64,000 nt of DNA from Psococerastis gibbosa (taxonomy: Eukaryota > Arthropoda > Insecta > Psocodea > Psocidae): assembly GCA_963971405.1 (NCBI GenBank), contig OZ020488.1:124001-188000 (forward strand), in the 5' to 3' direction. The notes beneath the pieces are model-generated. The model made no database searches. It saw only the letters and a list, made by a program, of their open reading frames with translations, and was not told the DNA's origin. Position numbers and translations under genes: made by a program. Position 1 is the first letter of the stretch. The number at the start of each line of letters is the position of its first letter. Below, piece after piece: positions 22,919-33,565 of this stretch.

Positions 22919-23394
22919 TACAATCAGCATACACGTCTTCGTTAAGGTTGTGCCTTTCATTGGATTTTTTAAATGGATCTGTCGTAAATTAAGATTTTTT
23001 TTTTAAATATTCTTTTTGTGAACCGGAACCTGACTTTCATGGTGTGTCACGTGTCACGTGTCAATCATTTTCCAATTTCGTAAAAATAGGACCCGTTGCA
23101 CATCAAATTAAAGTCTTTGAAATATTAATTCATGTGACATAGCCTACCGTCTAATAGCGTTGGTCAGCGCCTTAAGATTTGAGATGAATTTTCTGAAACG
23201 TCCCCATTTTTTTCCAAGAGTAATTAACCAAACTTGAGGCGCAGGCTCATAATAATTAGTATGTCAAGTGATTTGCAGTTTCAAGGGCTCTCGTATGAGT
23301 GCGTTGTCCAATACAAAAAAAAAAAATGAAATAAAAAATAAACTGCGCCTGTAATTTTTTTAAAAATATTATTCGCATACAAACAATTATGAAT

Positions 23395-23530
23395 GTATCC
23401 GAATGACCTCTTCAGTCACCTTTGTAGGTAATACCTTTGTTGAGTTACGACAGGTCACCGATCGCATGATGTGTAGAGACTTGCACAAGTATGAACAAGC
23501 TACCACTATGCCATCGAAGGCATATTATAT
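23395..23530 (-). repeat. SINE-like repeat with tRNA-like A box
   Basis: Minus-strand copy of the family at 54,905. It shares GCATAGTGGTAGCTTGTTCA, GTCTCTACACATCATGCGAT and GGTGACCTGTCGTAACTC. TGGCATAGTGG at its head is a near-perfect pol III A box; the B box is weak. Confidence 0.65.
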
Positions 23531-23582
23531 TAATTCTGTTCATAAACTACTGCATTTCTCAACAAGAAATATTTAGCCTACC

Positions 23583-23720
23583 TTGTTCGCCCCCAGGTTG
23601 TTCTGACAGCACTCTGAATGAACCTCGTTTGTACAAAAATCCAAGATGCTGGCTATATTGAGAAACATCGTCAAAACTCGCATTGCTCTGGTTGGTACTC
23701 TGCCTGATCTGATTAAATTA
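23583..23720 (-). CDS. Candidate exon, unrecognised
   Basis: One minus-strand frame reads QSTNQSNASFDDVSQYSQHL then GFLYKRGSFRVLSEQPGGEQ before a CAAG|GTAGGC donor. The start is uncertain: the good acceptor at about 23,797 (TTATTTCAG) would run into stops in all frames, so the acceptor would have to be TTTAATCAG at about 23,718. Composition looks protein-like, but I recognise no family. Confidence 0.3.
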
Positions 23721-23999
23721 GTTGACCGCAAGCTTTTCCTACTGTATATGGCTACAATGGCATCCATATGCGCTCAGCCTCTTCTCCGGGCGTCGTTCTG
23801 AAATAACAAAAATTAATAAAATATTAAATTCGGCTATTCAAAATTTGTCTGAAGCAAAGCCTGCCAAAAACGATATGTTCCCGAGCTTCGGAACAATCAA
23901 AGTGAAGTTTACATACAGCATTAGCATTTATAAACCCTGCAGAAACAACGATCATACTTTGAATGCAGTTGCCTTTTGCTAAGGTCTACATACAGTATG

Positions 24000-24200
24000 T
24001 ATAAAAATGTATACTTACATTGCTGAATCTCGACAGGCAAACTAGCGGCTTGGGTGGCATAGTGGAATGGTGTGGAAGTGCGGTGAGCCGAACGGGGGCC
24101 AACGCCAACTATCTCGAGGACTGGCGCGAACCACAATGAATAATGATCGAGAACAAAGGGGTGCAAGTTCCAACTTGAGCCAGCCACCTGCGGGCTGCGA
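24000..24200 (-). CDS. Candidate exon, weak
   Basis: A GC-rich open frame (WNLHPFVLDHYSLWFAPVLE.. to ..ASLPVEIQQ) ends at CAGCAAT|GTAAGTAT, a strong donor on the minus strand. Other frames are also partly open and no acceptor stands out. Unrecognised. Confidence 0.22.
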
Positions 24201-24256
24201 GCACCATTCCAACCACGGGGTGGCCAAAATTACAGCAACAATTTCAATGTGTAGGC

Positions 24257-24526
24257 CAGGCACGTAGCCAGGGAGGGGGCTTTGGGGGCTGAAGCCCCTC
24301 TCGAAATGTAAGAAAAAGGGAAAAACAATGATTTTTTTGGTTTATTTATATTTGTTCTCGTTCGATCCAGTGTACATAGGCCTGCAGTTGATTCGATAGT
24401 GCAAGATACTTCCGCAGATTACGGAAGTCTTGACCCGCCGTTTTACTGGGGGTATTCCATACCCCCCCCCCCCGCAACCCCCTGGTAGTTAGCCCCTCCC
24501 GAAATAAAATCCTGGCTACGTGCTTG
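24257..24526. mobile_element. hAT-like MITE with perfect 8-bp target duplication
   Basis: The ends CAGGCACGTAGCCAGG and CCTGGCTACGTGCTTG are inverted repeats. The octamer GTGTAGGC lies directly outside both ends (24,249-24,256 and 24,527-24,534). Inside are GGGGGCTTTGGGGGCTGAAG on the left and a poly-C run on the right. An 8-bp duplication and CA..TG-type ends suggest hAT mobilisation. Confidence 0.88.
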
Positions 24527-24624
24527 GTGTAGGCTATACACAATTCAACTGATGTCGTAGTCTAAATTCTTTCCGATAGAATTTTCATAAAATTCTGCAT
24601 GTACTGTAGGTTGTCCAGGGCTAT

Positions 24625-24900
24625 TTTTTTCATTTTTTAATATAAATTCATTTTGGGGGTTTTATACACACACAAAAAACGAAATAACTAATAAAAAATG
24701 TTTTCTCGGAAATGGCTCCGATGATTTCTTTAAAATTAACATACTGTATGTTGTAATACCGAATTTTGTTATTTTTTTAAGAAACCCCACTAGGTCACAT
24801 CCCCCTTGATAGTTTGGTTCAGGGCGTATAAAATAAGACAAGTAAACGGTTCAAATCTTTTACTGAAGAACCATTCAATTGATGCTATTTAAGTTCAGGT
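24625..24900 (+). repeat. GCTTTCC-family repeat, diverged internal fragment (copy F)
   Basis: Shares GGGGGTTTTAT, TCGGAAATGGCTCCGATGAT.TCTTTAAA and CCCCTTGATAGTTTG with the middle of the better copies, but both ends are gone and divergence is high. Confidence 0.6.
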
Positions 24901-26750
24901 AGGAGGTGTTTAGTGTAGTGTTCCGTAGTGTTTTACAATAGGTGCTAAATAGAGTTCAACAGCAAAAAGCATGGTGCTTTCCAAAACAAGGCTTTGGTTT
25001 TTGAGACAAAATTATGATGATATTTCCTTTCAAATCAGCAAGTTAATGTGGATTACCTACGAGATAATTAATAAAAAACTTTGGAGTTTTCCTCAACAAC
25101 AACAAAAATCAATTTTTGAGCGTTTTGAGGATAATTTATGTCGCCAAATTTGGCTAGGCTATATAATATACAAAGAATTGTCTGCAGAAGTTCGATAAGA
25201 TAGTTAGGCTAATTGGCTCACTAATTAGCACTGGCCGACCCCGACTGACTATATTGGCGACTACTGCAGTCGTGCTGAGAGACTGCCAACAGTCACTCAA
25301 GCTACCAGCTATTTCTTTTACATCCCATAACCTGCAGCTATTATACCAAGATTCTCCAATTTTTAAATTCAACGCGCAGTTTTGGTAACATTTTCCGAAA
25401 TTCTAACCATAATTCGAGAAAAACGCAGTTGAAGTTTGGTAGTCTGCATCCGACATTATTTTCAACCCCCTTATAGCGCAACAACTATGTATGATAGAGA
25501 TACACCGTTTAGCTGCTCATAGATTAGCTTTCGGAAATTGCCATATGGTGCACTTATCTCATAAAGTAAGAAAGTGTCACTTATACCCATTGTCTTCTAA
25601 CTCATTCAATTTGATGTTGTCACTTAGAAATCTGGACCATAAGGTCAAAATCCAAGATGCGGTGACCTACAAAAGGTAGACGTTTCATTACGGCAATTGT
25701 TTCCACTCTCACGCCCGATTTTCAACTCTTAAATTTTTTTATGACACATGAGACTACAGTACAGGCTTACGGCATTGAATATATTTAAGGCTACAGGTGT
25801 TATTTATGCATACGGCTACATTTATATTCTGAAGAATACTGTAACCTTAAGCCTGTAGGCTATAGTGGACGTGCCATAAAAAGAGGTGAAAGTACAAAAT
25901 TTGTTACGTGTTAAATTCCAATGGCACAGGAAGTGAACAAAACTCAGGAAATTGAAATACATAATACAATATATACTACTGTATAGGTACAGTATATTCT
26001 GGGGTTCCAAATCCCTGGACTAAGTTTAAAATGTTGACCACCCCTTGCCGATGACGTCTGTCTAGCGATGGAGTTGCTTCTTGACTTGTTGCAAGTTGCA
26101 ACTTGTAAATTACGATTGGTCTGCTATTGTAATTATTTTGTAGCTGACTGCTACTTGATAGGCAAGGCCTACAGAACAGTAAGCTTAGGCCTTAGGGTTT
26201 GAGTTAGGAAACATTGGACACAAACGAAAACTTTGCATTTTAGATCCTCATCGGTACGTGCTGAATGACTAGTCAAAACAACCTTAAAATCCCATTTACG
26301 CTAATTTTTTTATGGGAGTAAATGTCCCCCAAAACGAGGGTACATTCAGTTTTTAGTGGGGTAATTATTCACCTCACGGCAAAAAATATAATTTTCAAAA
26401 AGATTGTCAATTAAATTATACCTTCAAAACGAGTACGATATGAAAGGGGCAAAATCAGAGGGGCTGAAATTTTTCACAATTTTGGAGTTTTTCACATTTT
26501 CAAATTAATATAAATTTCTGTAATTGCAAAGGCACGGCCGGAGTCGTATGAAGAACCAGTAGAATCCGGGCTGATGGGCCGTGGTCGATATGAAAGTGAA
26601 CTTCCAAACGTTCCGTCAACATCTGCGGTCGACATATTCAGTGTACTCAGTGCCACTGAAAATGTCGACCATCAAATCAACATAGGATTTCTCTTCAGAT
26701 TCCTATACACGAAAGCTACCCATAAAAATGCTCGGCCAATATTGATGTTT
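24901..26750. other. Intergenic, no gene seen
   Basis: The frame at 24,971-25,198 (MVLSKTRLWFLRQNY..) has no domain or splice context I can use. The rest is AT-rich single-copy-looking DNA. Confidence 0.35.
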
Positions 26751-26754
26751 TATA

Positions 26755-26980
26755 GGACATGTAGACTAGTGGTACGGACTTCAGACTTTCACCCGAAAGG
26801 TTCTTGGCTCGAGTCTTACACTTCCTACATTTTCTGGCCATGCTTCGGAGGGCATGTAAAGCAGGCGGTCCCGGACCTTCCTAGATGAGTGTAAGAGAGG
26901 GCTTTACAGCCCTAACTCCGCTAGGTTGGCTTCGTAATAGAACAAAAAGTCATCATTTATTTATTTATTTATTTATTTAT
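26755..26980 (+). repeat. tRNA-derived SINE, copy 2 (with TTTA tail)
   Basis: The plus-strand head GACATGTAGACTAGTGGTAC is followed by TTTCACCCGAAAGGTTCTTG and TCGAGTCTTACACT. The body ends in AGGTTGGCTTCGTAATAGAA and then AAAGTCATCATTTATTTATT, a (TTTA)n tail. Orientation is opposite to the other three copies. Confidence 0.85.
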
Positions 26981-27149
26981 AAATGAACTTTTGCTTTTAT
27001 TTAAAAAGTTTCGATTAGGCTATTGCAGGCTACCTAAAAGAATATTGAAGACGAATTTTCAATTTCACAGAACCGCAATGCAACGCTCGTATGTGTTAAT
27101 TTATGTTCTGTTATCTATAGCTACTTACTTATAGTCAGTCTAAGTGCGT

Positions 27150-27385
27150 GTCGAGTCCTAGTCACCTCCGATTTAATCGTGTGACTTTACCATGTTCCCC
27201 AAGTGGTTCGGAATACACTATAATCAGGAGTCCACCCTGTCAGCCAACTCACCTTTCCCCCGAGCTGAAAGGGTCTGCCCTTTAGGGTGCCTCCAGTTAA
27301 CAAACAGACTCACTCCCCCCGCCAGGCTGACAGGGTTGCTTAAAGCAGAAATGCTGAAAGCAGGCGTTGACAACAACAACATTCT
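27150..27385. repeat. ~235-bp interspersed repeat, copy 2
   Basis: Nearly the same sequence as 17,490-17,725, including GTGTGACTTTACCATGTTCC and CCGCCAGGCTGACAGGGTTG, and the terminal GACAACAACAAC. The near-identity indicates recent spread. Confidence 0.75.
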
Positions 27386-28125
27386 CTGTTTAGATTTGGC
27401 TTACATAAGTATTTTGAAATCTCTACATACTGTATGTACTTCGCCTGTCCAGGGAGACACGCATATAATGAGTTGTCCAAAGTTGAGAAGTAAAGTAGGG
27501 TATAGTAAAATGTATTCCTCCAAAAAAATTTACAATGTTTAGAAAATGGATTCATTGATACACGATGATTTTCGATGCAACCACAACTTGGACAGCTTCG
27601 TTGTTTGCTTCATGCAGGTCGTCAAACGCTGCATTCATTTCTGATGATGGGAGTAGCACCCACTCCCGTAACGTCACTCCCTTCCACTAACAATGAGCAC
27701 CGCCCTAATTGTTCGATGACTGTGAGGCCCCCGCCTTTAATGACTATTAACACAGCAGCTGCAATTTAAGTCCGACTAACCCTTAGGTAAACAATACCAC
27801 AGTTTAGTTCTCTACCAACTGAACTTTTTCTGACCATAAAACATTTCATAAACAAACTTTTAATAATAATTATAAGTTAATAATAAGTTTAGCACTATCT
27901 ATTTATTCCTTTTTAACTGTTATATGTTTATTTGCTTATAGGTTCTTCACGAGTGGCATATGCTTGTAACCACGCGCGATGTAATTCTGCTCGTCATATG
28001 GATTTTCATTGCCTTTTCCCCTAGAAGTGATTTACTTCGGGAGAAACTCATCTCCATGAGAGGGAAGCAACTGCAAAAAGGCGCAATATTCAGCATAAAT
28101 TTGCAACAGAACTCCTAAATCTCGT
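27386..28125. other. Intergenic, no gene seen
   Basis: No supported feature up to the LINE poly-T tract. Confidence 0.4.
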
Positions 28126-28336
28126 TTTTTTTTTTTTTTTTTTTTTTTTTTTAGCGCGGGTCCCTGTTGGGAATTTGCGCTAGGAAATTGGGAATGTTTA
28201 GCAATTATTTAGTGGTAGAGAGTTATCCGTTCTTTTGTGTAAGTAGTGGGGAGGGGGGGGGGTGGTTAAATGTTGAAGAAGAGACCGGTGGCTCTTAGGA
28301 ATTGAATGATATTATTTGTGGCTGTTATTGTGTTTC

Positions 28337-29300
28337 CTAGAGCATCGGAGAGGGAGCTCGTAGGACGGAGGCTCGTTGGACCGAGTAGGTTGGGCAATCG
28401 AGAAGAAGGTGAGCTATTGTGAGGGCCACTCCGCACCTTGTGCATAGGGGGGGCGCCTCATTCCTCATCAGATGTTTGTGAGTGAGGTTTGTATGCCCTA
28501 TTCTAATTCGGGCCAATACAATTTCCTCCTTGCGGCTGATTCGATAGGACGTGTCCCATTCTGTTATGATGGGCTTAACTGCTCGCAATTTGTTTTGCAC
28601 GTAGGCTGGCCCATTCCAGATTTTCTGTTGCCATTTTTTCAAGATAGATTTGCGTAGGTAATTGTTTACGTCACTTAGTACCAGGGTGGGCCATGGGGCA
28701 GACACTAGTGTGGCAGCTGTCTTTGCCGCTTTGTCGGCTTCCTCATTTCCTGGTATACCAGCATGAGACGGGACCCAGTGGAAATGGATTTTTTGGTAGG
28801 GGGCCATGATATTCAGTAGTTGGTGGATTTCTTGGACTAAGGGGCATTCCTTGCTGTAGGTAGGTCCTATTGCTTGAAGTGCGCTCTGGCTGTCAGAAAA
28901 AATGACTACGTTCGGTATGGAGTGTAGGTGGATGAAATTTAGGCACTGAAGGATGGCGAATAGTTCAGCAGTAAATATAGAGCATATAGGCAAAAGCGGG
29001 AATAAGTACGGCACTGTATCATGGATAAAGGCAGCACCCACACCAGTGTCTGCCGTCTGTGTAAAAGTGGGACCAACTCGGTCGTGGGAACTGCAATGTT
29101 AAATTACGGAATAGCTTACGGTATATGAGGGTTGGAGTGTTGGCTTTACTTAATATTTGGAGACCAAAGGAAGGGACGGGTGGATTGTAAAACCAAGGCG
29201 GTATAGGCGAGCCGTGAATCGGACTAACATTCAGGTCGTAAAGTCGGAGTTCAAAATTTAAAGTTGAGTAGCGGTAATGCAATGGCTTTGATGAGCGTGG
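28337..29300 (-). pseudogene. LINE ORF2 C-terminal part: RNase H domain, frameshifted
   Basis: The upstream frame (29,282-29,019) ends just after FYTDG, which holds the first RNase H aspartate. The downstream frame (29,041-28,337) continues GAAFIHDTV, then AELFAILQCLNF (Glu), VVIFSDSQSALQAI (Asp), and HWVPSHAGIPGNEEADKAAK (His/Asp). A small deletion near 29,050 shifts the frame between them. A zinc-knuckle-like CTRCG..HLLLDC end follows, as in other RNase H-bearing LINEs. All four acidic positions are still visible but not in one frame. Confidence 0.88.
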
Positions 29301-30860
29301 GCGGTGTAACGGGTTATTTCCGTTACCGTGTCAAAATCATTCCGACCGTGGGGTCGAAATGCAGGGCTTGATACACTACAAGGAAATTAATAAAACTTAC
29401 AATAATCCGATTCCTGACAAGGCCCTCCGTAGCCATATTTGTTTATAAACAATAACAAAGCTTCGACACTCGAATGATTAAGGCAAATTTTTCGATAAGT
29501 AATAAACCGTAATCTGAGAAAGGACAACTTTAATAAAACACCTAGAGAAAGGCAGATTCCTAGCCCTCTGCTCGGAATATAACTACCTCTCGTACAAATA
29601 AATACAAGAACATGCAGTTCCTCGAAAACAGAAGAAATATAGAAATTTACCGTTTGCGCCAACTCACAAACTTTTACGCGCCTTTTCCTTTCATAACCGT
29701 AGCAGAAGAAAGTTTACGTGGATGATAAAATCACTTCTTGAAGCCAGAGTGAAGGACGACTTACAACTGATAAGATCAGAATTTAAATAAAAGTAAAAAC
29801 CCTTGTCTAATGTAAAGTGAATAGCAATTAAATCCATCCAACCCTAACCTGGGCTAACCTATGGTGTAAGGCGAGAACCGGTGTTCCAAGAGTTCCAAGG
29901 AGGCGTTCTCGACGTAAATCCCCTGATGGGGAACTACGTGGAGGGGAACTTCTTGGTGGACGGAAAGACTGGACCGAGACCATCATCGGCCCGTAAAGGC
30001 CATACCGAGGGAAAGATGCACCAGGGCTAAAAGAATGGGTAGGACGAGGGTCCTCAGCAATTACAACTTCACTTCACTTCGTTCATCTTATTATTAGTAA
30101 GAATTCTCTGCACCTGTAAGTCTCCATTATTGTTTTGTAACTGAAAGGAAAATGTACTTTATGCTGTGTTATCTAGATTGTGCGCGGGACGACGTCGCTG
30201 ATCTGGAAGTGGAGGATGGATTCGGTTGGAGAAGGGAGCGGGTCGCTCCTCTTCCTCATCCGGGGCCATGATCCCCTCCCAGGGCAGATGGTCGGTCAGT
30301 CCTCTGGATAATATTTTGTAATGTGTAGATTTCTGAGACTGGCACCATGATATTTCTCTCTTTACAAAAGTCCAGTGCTCAGAAAATTCTCCGTCTAATT
30401 GTGCGCAATGTTAACTAGGATGATCGTGGGTTCGATGACGAACGGAGGGAGTGGTCCAGATTCAATTCTGTATCCGGTCTCCGGATGGAATCGGACACAC
30501 TCTCCCCGTTCCTCACCGAACCAATGTCGGATCTCCGGCGATATGCCAATTTCTATTGTTTGTTGTGGTGTTATAATGATGTTTGGCAGCGGCCAAATTT
30601 TCCGGTCGAGGAAGAAGTGACCAAATATATTTGCTGATCTTGGACAATCTGGTGTTCTCTGTGCTTCCTCCGCATCTCTCTAGGTTGAGACTCTCTCTCT
30701 CTTTTTGCGAATATTTAGCCCCATGATCCACGCCCTTTACTTTCTGCCGTCCCTGAGCTACCGACGCACCGGCTGAGGCCACCCTTGTTAAGATGAGTCG
30801 GATTTGATAGAAGGAGGAGTTATCTCCAGTTTTGTGGTTACCATCTGGTAATTGGTCTAT
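29301..30860. other. Unidentified ~1.5-kb segment splitting the LINE
   Basis: The LINE reading stops matching at about 30,870 (FRVRCK followed by foreign sequence) and resumes near 29,300. The insert has a GC-rich block at 29,870-30,050 and an unnamed minus-strand open frame at 30,400-30,680 (..FLDRKIWPLPNIIITPQQ.., EIRHWFGEERGECVRFHPET, ..PPFVIEPTIILVN). An ATGGCTACGGAGGGC start followed by ATT|GTAAGT lies on the minus strand near 29,400-29,440. I found no terminal repeats or target duplication. Confidence 0.5.
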
Positions 30861-33565
30861 CTCTCCAGTTTCACCTTACAGCGGACTCGAAATAAATTGT
30901 GAAATTTATCTGAGAAAATCGCTGAGTAGGTAATATGAGTTTGGCAATGCTTCAGCCTGCTAGAAAATTTTAGCATTAAGTGCTCTCGCCGTAGTTGCAA
31001 GGGTGGTTCATATGCGTCCACACATAAACTCATTGTGGGGCTGGACTTAAAAGCACCGGTGCAGATTCGAAGGGCCTCATAGTGGACGGTGTCTAGACTT
31101 TGTAGAAGAGTTTGTGTAGCTGCTCCATACACTATGCTGCCGTAATCTAGACGAGACCGAATCAAGGCTCGATACAGTTGAAGCAGTGTTTTACGGTCCG
31201 CACCCCAGTCATTACCGCTGACAACCTTGAGTAAGTTAAGAGTGTTTGTACATTTAGCTCTTAACTGTATGATGTGCTCCTTCCAGGTTAACTTTTTATC
31301 CAGGACAAGACCGAGAAACCGATGCGAGGTCACAACTGGTATTTGTAAATTGTGGAAAGAAAGTACTGGGTCATCATGGCAATGCTTTCTGCAAAAATGG
31401 ACTATTTTGGTTTTAAGTGGATTGAAGGTGAACCCAGAGCCTTGGGACCATTGCTCCAGAGAAATTAATATAGGTCTGAGCACATGTTCAATATTCCTAA
31501 GACACTTTGCCCTGTACAAAAGACACATATCATCAATGTAAAAAGAGGCTAAAACTTCTGGTGGTATAAACTCAGTGACCGTGTTTAGGGCACAATTAAA
31601 AATATTGCAGCTCAAGACACATCCTTGAGGCGTGCCTAAGCCTAAAGTGTGTGTTAAAGAGATGGTAGAGCCACATTTCACTGCAAAAGTTCGATTATGC
31701 AAAAATTTTCGGATGAATGATGGCAATTGCCCGCGTAAGCCCCATCTTAGGAATTGATGTAGTACAGAGACTGTCCATGTACGGTCATAGGCCTTTGCTA
31801 TATCAAGGAAAATGCCTATTATGTGTTCTCTTTGTACAAAACCTTCCTGTATGTAGTTACTAACGCGAAGTAGGTGGTCTGTAGTTGAGTGGCCTTTCCG
31901 GGATCCACATTGGAATGGGGATAACAGCTTTCTTTCGTTTAAAACCCATCTGAAACGTGCATTAACCATCCGTTCCATTAGTTTCACTAGGGTGTTTGTT
32001 AAGGATATAGGCCTATAGGAAGATGTAGAAGAAGGGTCTGAGCCGGGTTTGGGCACTGGAAAAATTAGGCTATGCTTCCAAGTCGAAGGGATTTCACTCG
32101 TTTTCCATATATAATTATAAAGAGAAAGCAGGTAGGATAAATGAGAGTCGGGAAGGTGAATCAGAAAGGCATACGGTATAGTATCAGGGCCAGGTGCACT
32201 GGTTTTTTGTTTAACTGACTCCAGAGCTTGAGTAAGTTCGGCCATAGTGAAAGGAACATTGTAACTTTCATTTTCACCCCCAGAAAAAGAGACCGGCTCT
32301 TTATCTAAACGCTCTTTAATTTTTAGACTAGTTAAAGGTAGAATGTCTTCACTGGACGATTCTGAAAAATGCAATGCTAACTGGTTGACAATGTCTGCCG
32401 GGTTGGTGTATATCGTCCCATCCACAATTAGGGGTGACAAAAGAGAGGAGTTTCGGCCCCGTATACTCCGAATACGTTTCCAAACGGTTGAAGGAGGGGT
32501 GGATGCTGTAAGGGTAGAAACAAAATTTCGCCAGTATTCTAATTTACTATTTTTTAGGGTTTTTTTGGTAATTGCCTCCTGTTTCTTATACTCTAATAGG
32601 TTCGCAGTGGATGGGATACGATTGAAACGGTTATATAGTTGGCGTCTTAGTTTGACTGCTAAAGCACATTTCCGTGTCCACCATGGGACAGTAGGTCTTT
32701 TGCCCCGTTGGGGGTTTGTCTGGGGAATAGTTGATGAGGCAGCCGAAATAATTTTCTGTTGGAATCGAGTGGCTGTAGAATCTATATCCAAGAAGGGAGC
32801 ATCGGGTTGGAGGGATGGAGGGGGAGAGCCCAGGGCTCTCTGATATGCAACCCAATCAGCAGCCTCAATTTTCCATGTTGGCGAAAAAGTATAATTGGAG
32901 ACGGGCGTTCGCGTTATATATTTAATTAAAATTGGGTTGTGGTCACTACTGCAGAGGTCAGGGTATACTTCCCATGAGAAGTCGCTGCTAATTGATTGGG
33001 AAGTTATAGTAAGATCTATAGCACACCAGGTACGCCTGGTAGAAAAATGTGTGGGTGTCCCGTCATTTAAAAGCTGGAGCGAAAAAGCCTGTACTATGGC
33101 CTCAATATCTTTTCCCAGCAAATCCGAGGAAGAGGTGTTTTTGGACCAAAGGGGTGAATGAGCATTGAAATCGCCCGCCAAGCAAAAGGGGTGACCTAAC
33201 TGCTGGATTAGGCTCTGCATGTCTGATCTGGAGATAGTGAGGCCAGGTCTAATATAGATTGAACAGAGGGTTATAGGTTTGTCTAATAGTGTACGTATAG
33301 CCACTGCCTGAAATGGAGATGTTAGAGGAATTCTTGTAGCTGACAATTGTTGCTGAATATAAATTGCTGCACCCCCCTTCCGCCGCCCAGGAGTGACGTC
33401 ATTGTCACAAAAATATTTGTAACCTGCAAGGGCAGGTGGACCCTCTGTCTCAGAAAAATGCGTTTCCTGAAATAGCATTGCAATCGGTTGGAATTTATTA
33501 ATTAAGTATTCAATTTCTGCTAATTTGTGAGCCACTCCGTTGGGGTTCCATTGTAAAACATTCAT
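30857..33565 (-). CDS. LINE ORF2: apurinic endonuclease and reverse transcriptase (902 codons)
   Basis: Catalyses nicking of target DNA and target-primed reverse transcription of the element's RNA. Endonuclease motifs: FQET (32-35), GDFNAH (131-136), SSDHNP (206-211). Reverse-transcriptase motifs: SYRPISLT (516-523), FLDIAKAYD (586-594), GTPQGCVLS (644-652), and the catalytic FYIDD (675-679; Ile where FADD is usual). The frame is open over 2.7 kb, so this portion is recent. Its start ATG (33,563-33,565) shares its A with the stop TAA of ORF1 (33,565-33,567), giving TAATG. The last residues (KVKLER) come from the foreign segment, so the connection to RNase H is lost. Confidence 0.95.
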   Translation of the reverse strand: MNVLQWNPNGVAHKLAEIEYLINKFQPIAMLFQETHFSETEGPPALAGYKYFCDNDVTPGRRKGGAAIYIQQQLSATRIPLTSPFQAVAIRTLLDKPITLCSIYIRPGLTISRSDMQSLIQQLGHPFCLAGDFNAHSPLWSKNTSSSDLLGKDIEAIVQAFSLQLLNDGTPTHFSTRRTWCAIDLTITSQSISSDFSWEVYPDLCSSDHNPILIKYITRTPVSNYTFSPTWKIEAADWVAYQRALGSPPPSLQPDAPFLDIDSTATRFQQKIISAASSTIPQTNPQRGKRPTVPWWTRKCALAVKLRRQLYNRFNRIPSTANLLEYKKQEAITKKTLKNSKLEYWRNFVSTLTASTPPSTVWKRIRSIRGRNSSLLSPLIVDGTIYTNPADIVNQLALHFSESSSEDILPLTSLKIKERLDKEPVSFSGGENESYNVPFTMAELTQALESVKQKTSAPGPDTIPYAFLIHLPDSHLSYLLSLYNYIWKTSEIPSTWKHSLIFPVPKPGSDPSSTSSYRPISLTNTLVKLMERMVNARFRWVLNERKLLSPFQCGSRKGHSTTDHLLRVSNYIQEGFVQREHIIGIFLDIAKAYDRTWTVSVLHQFLRWGLRGQLPSFIRKFLHNRTFAVKCGSTISLTHTLGLGTPQGCVLSCNIFNCALNTVTEFIPPEVLASFYIDDMCLLYRAKCLRNIEHVLRPILISLEQWSQGSGFTFNPLKTKIVHFCRKHCHDDPVLSFHNLQIPVVTSHRFLGLVLDKKLTWKEHIIQLRAKCTNTLNLLKVVSGNDWGADRKTLLQLYRALIRSRLDYGSIVYGAATQTLLQSLDTVHYEALRICTGAFKSSPTMSLCVDAYEPPLQLRREHLMLKFSSRLKHCQTHITYSAIFSDKFHNLFRVRCKVKLER

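Noticed and set aside
32343-32843. 166-codon plus-strand open frame
   Set aside because: It lies opposite the LINE ORF2 coding strand and has no domain; it is a shadow of that gene.
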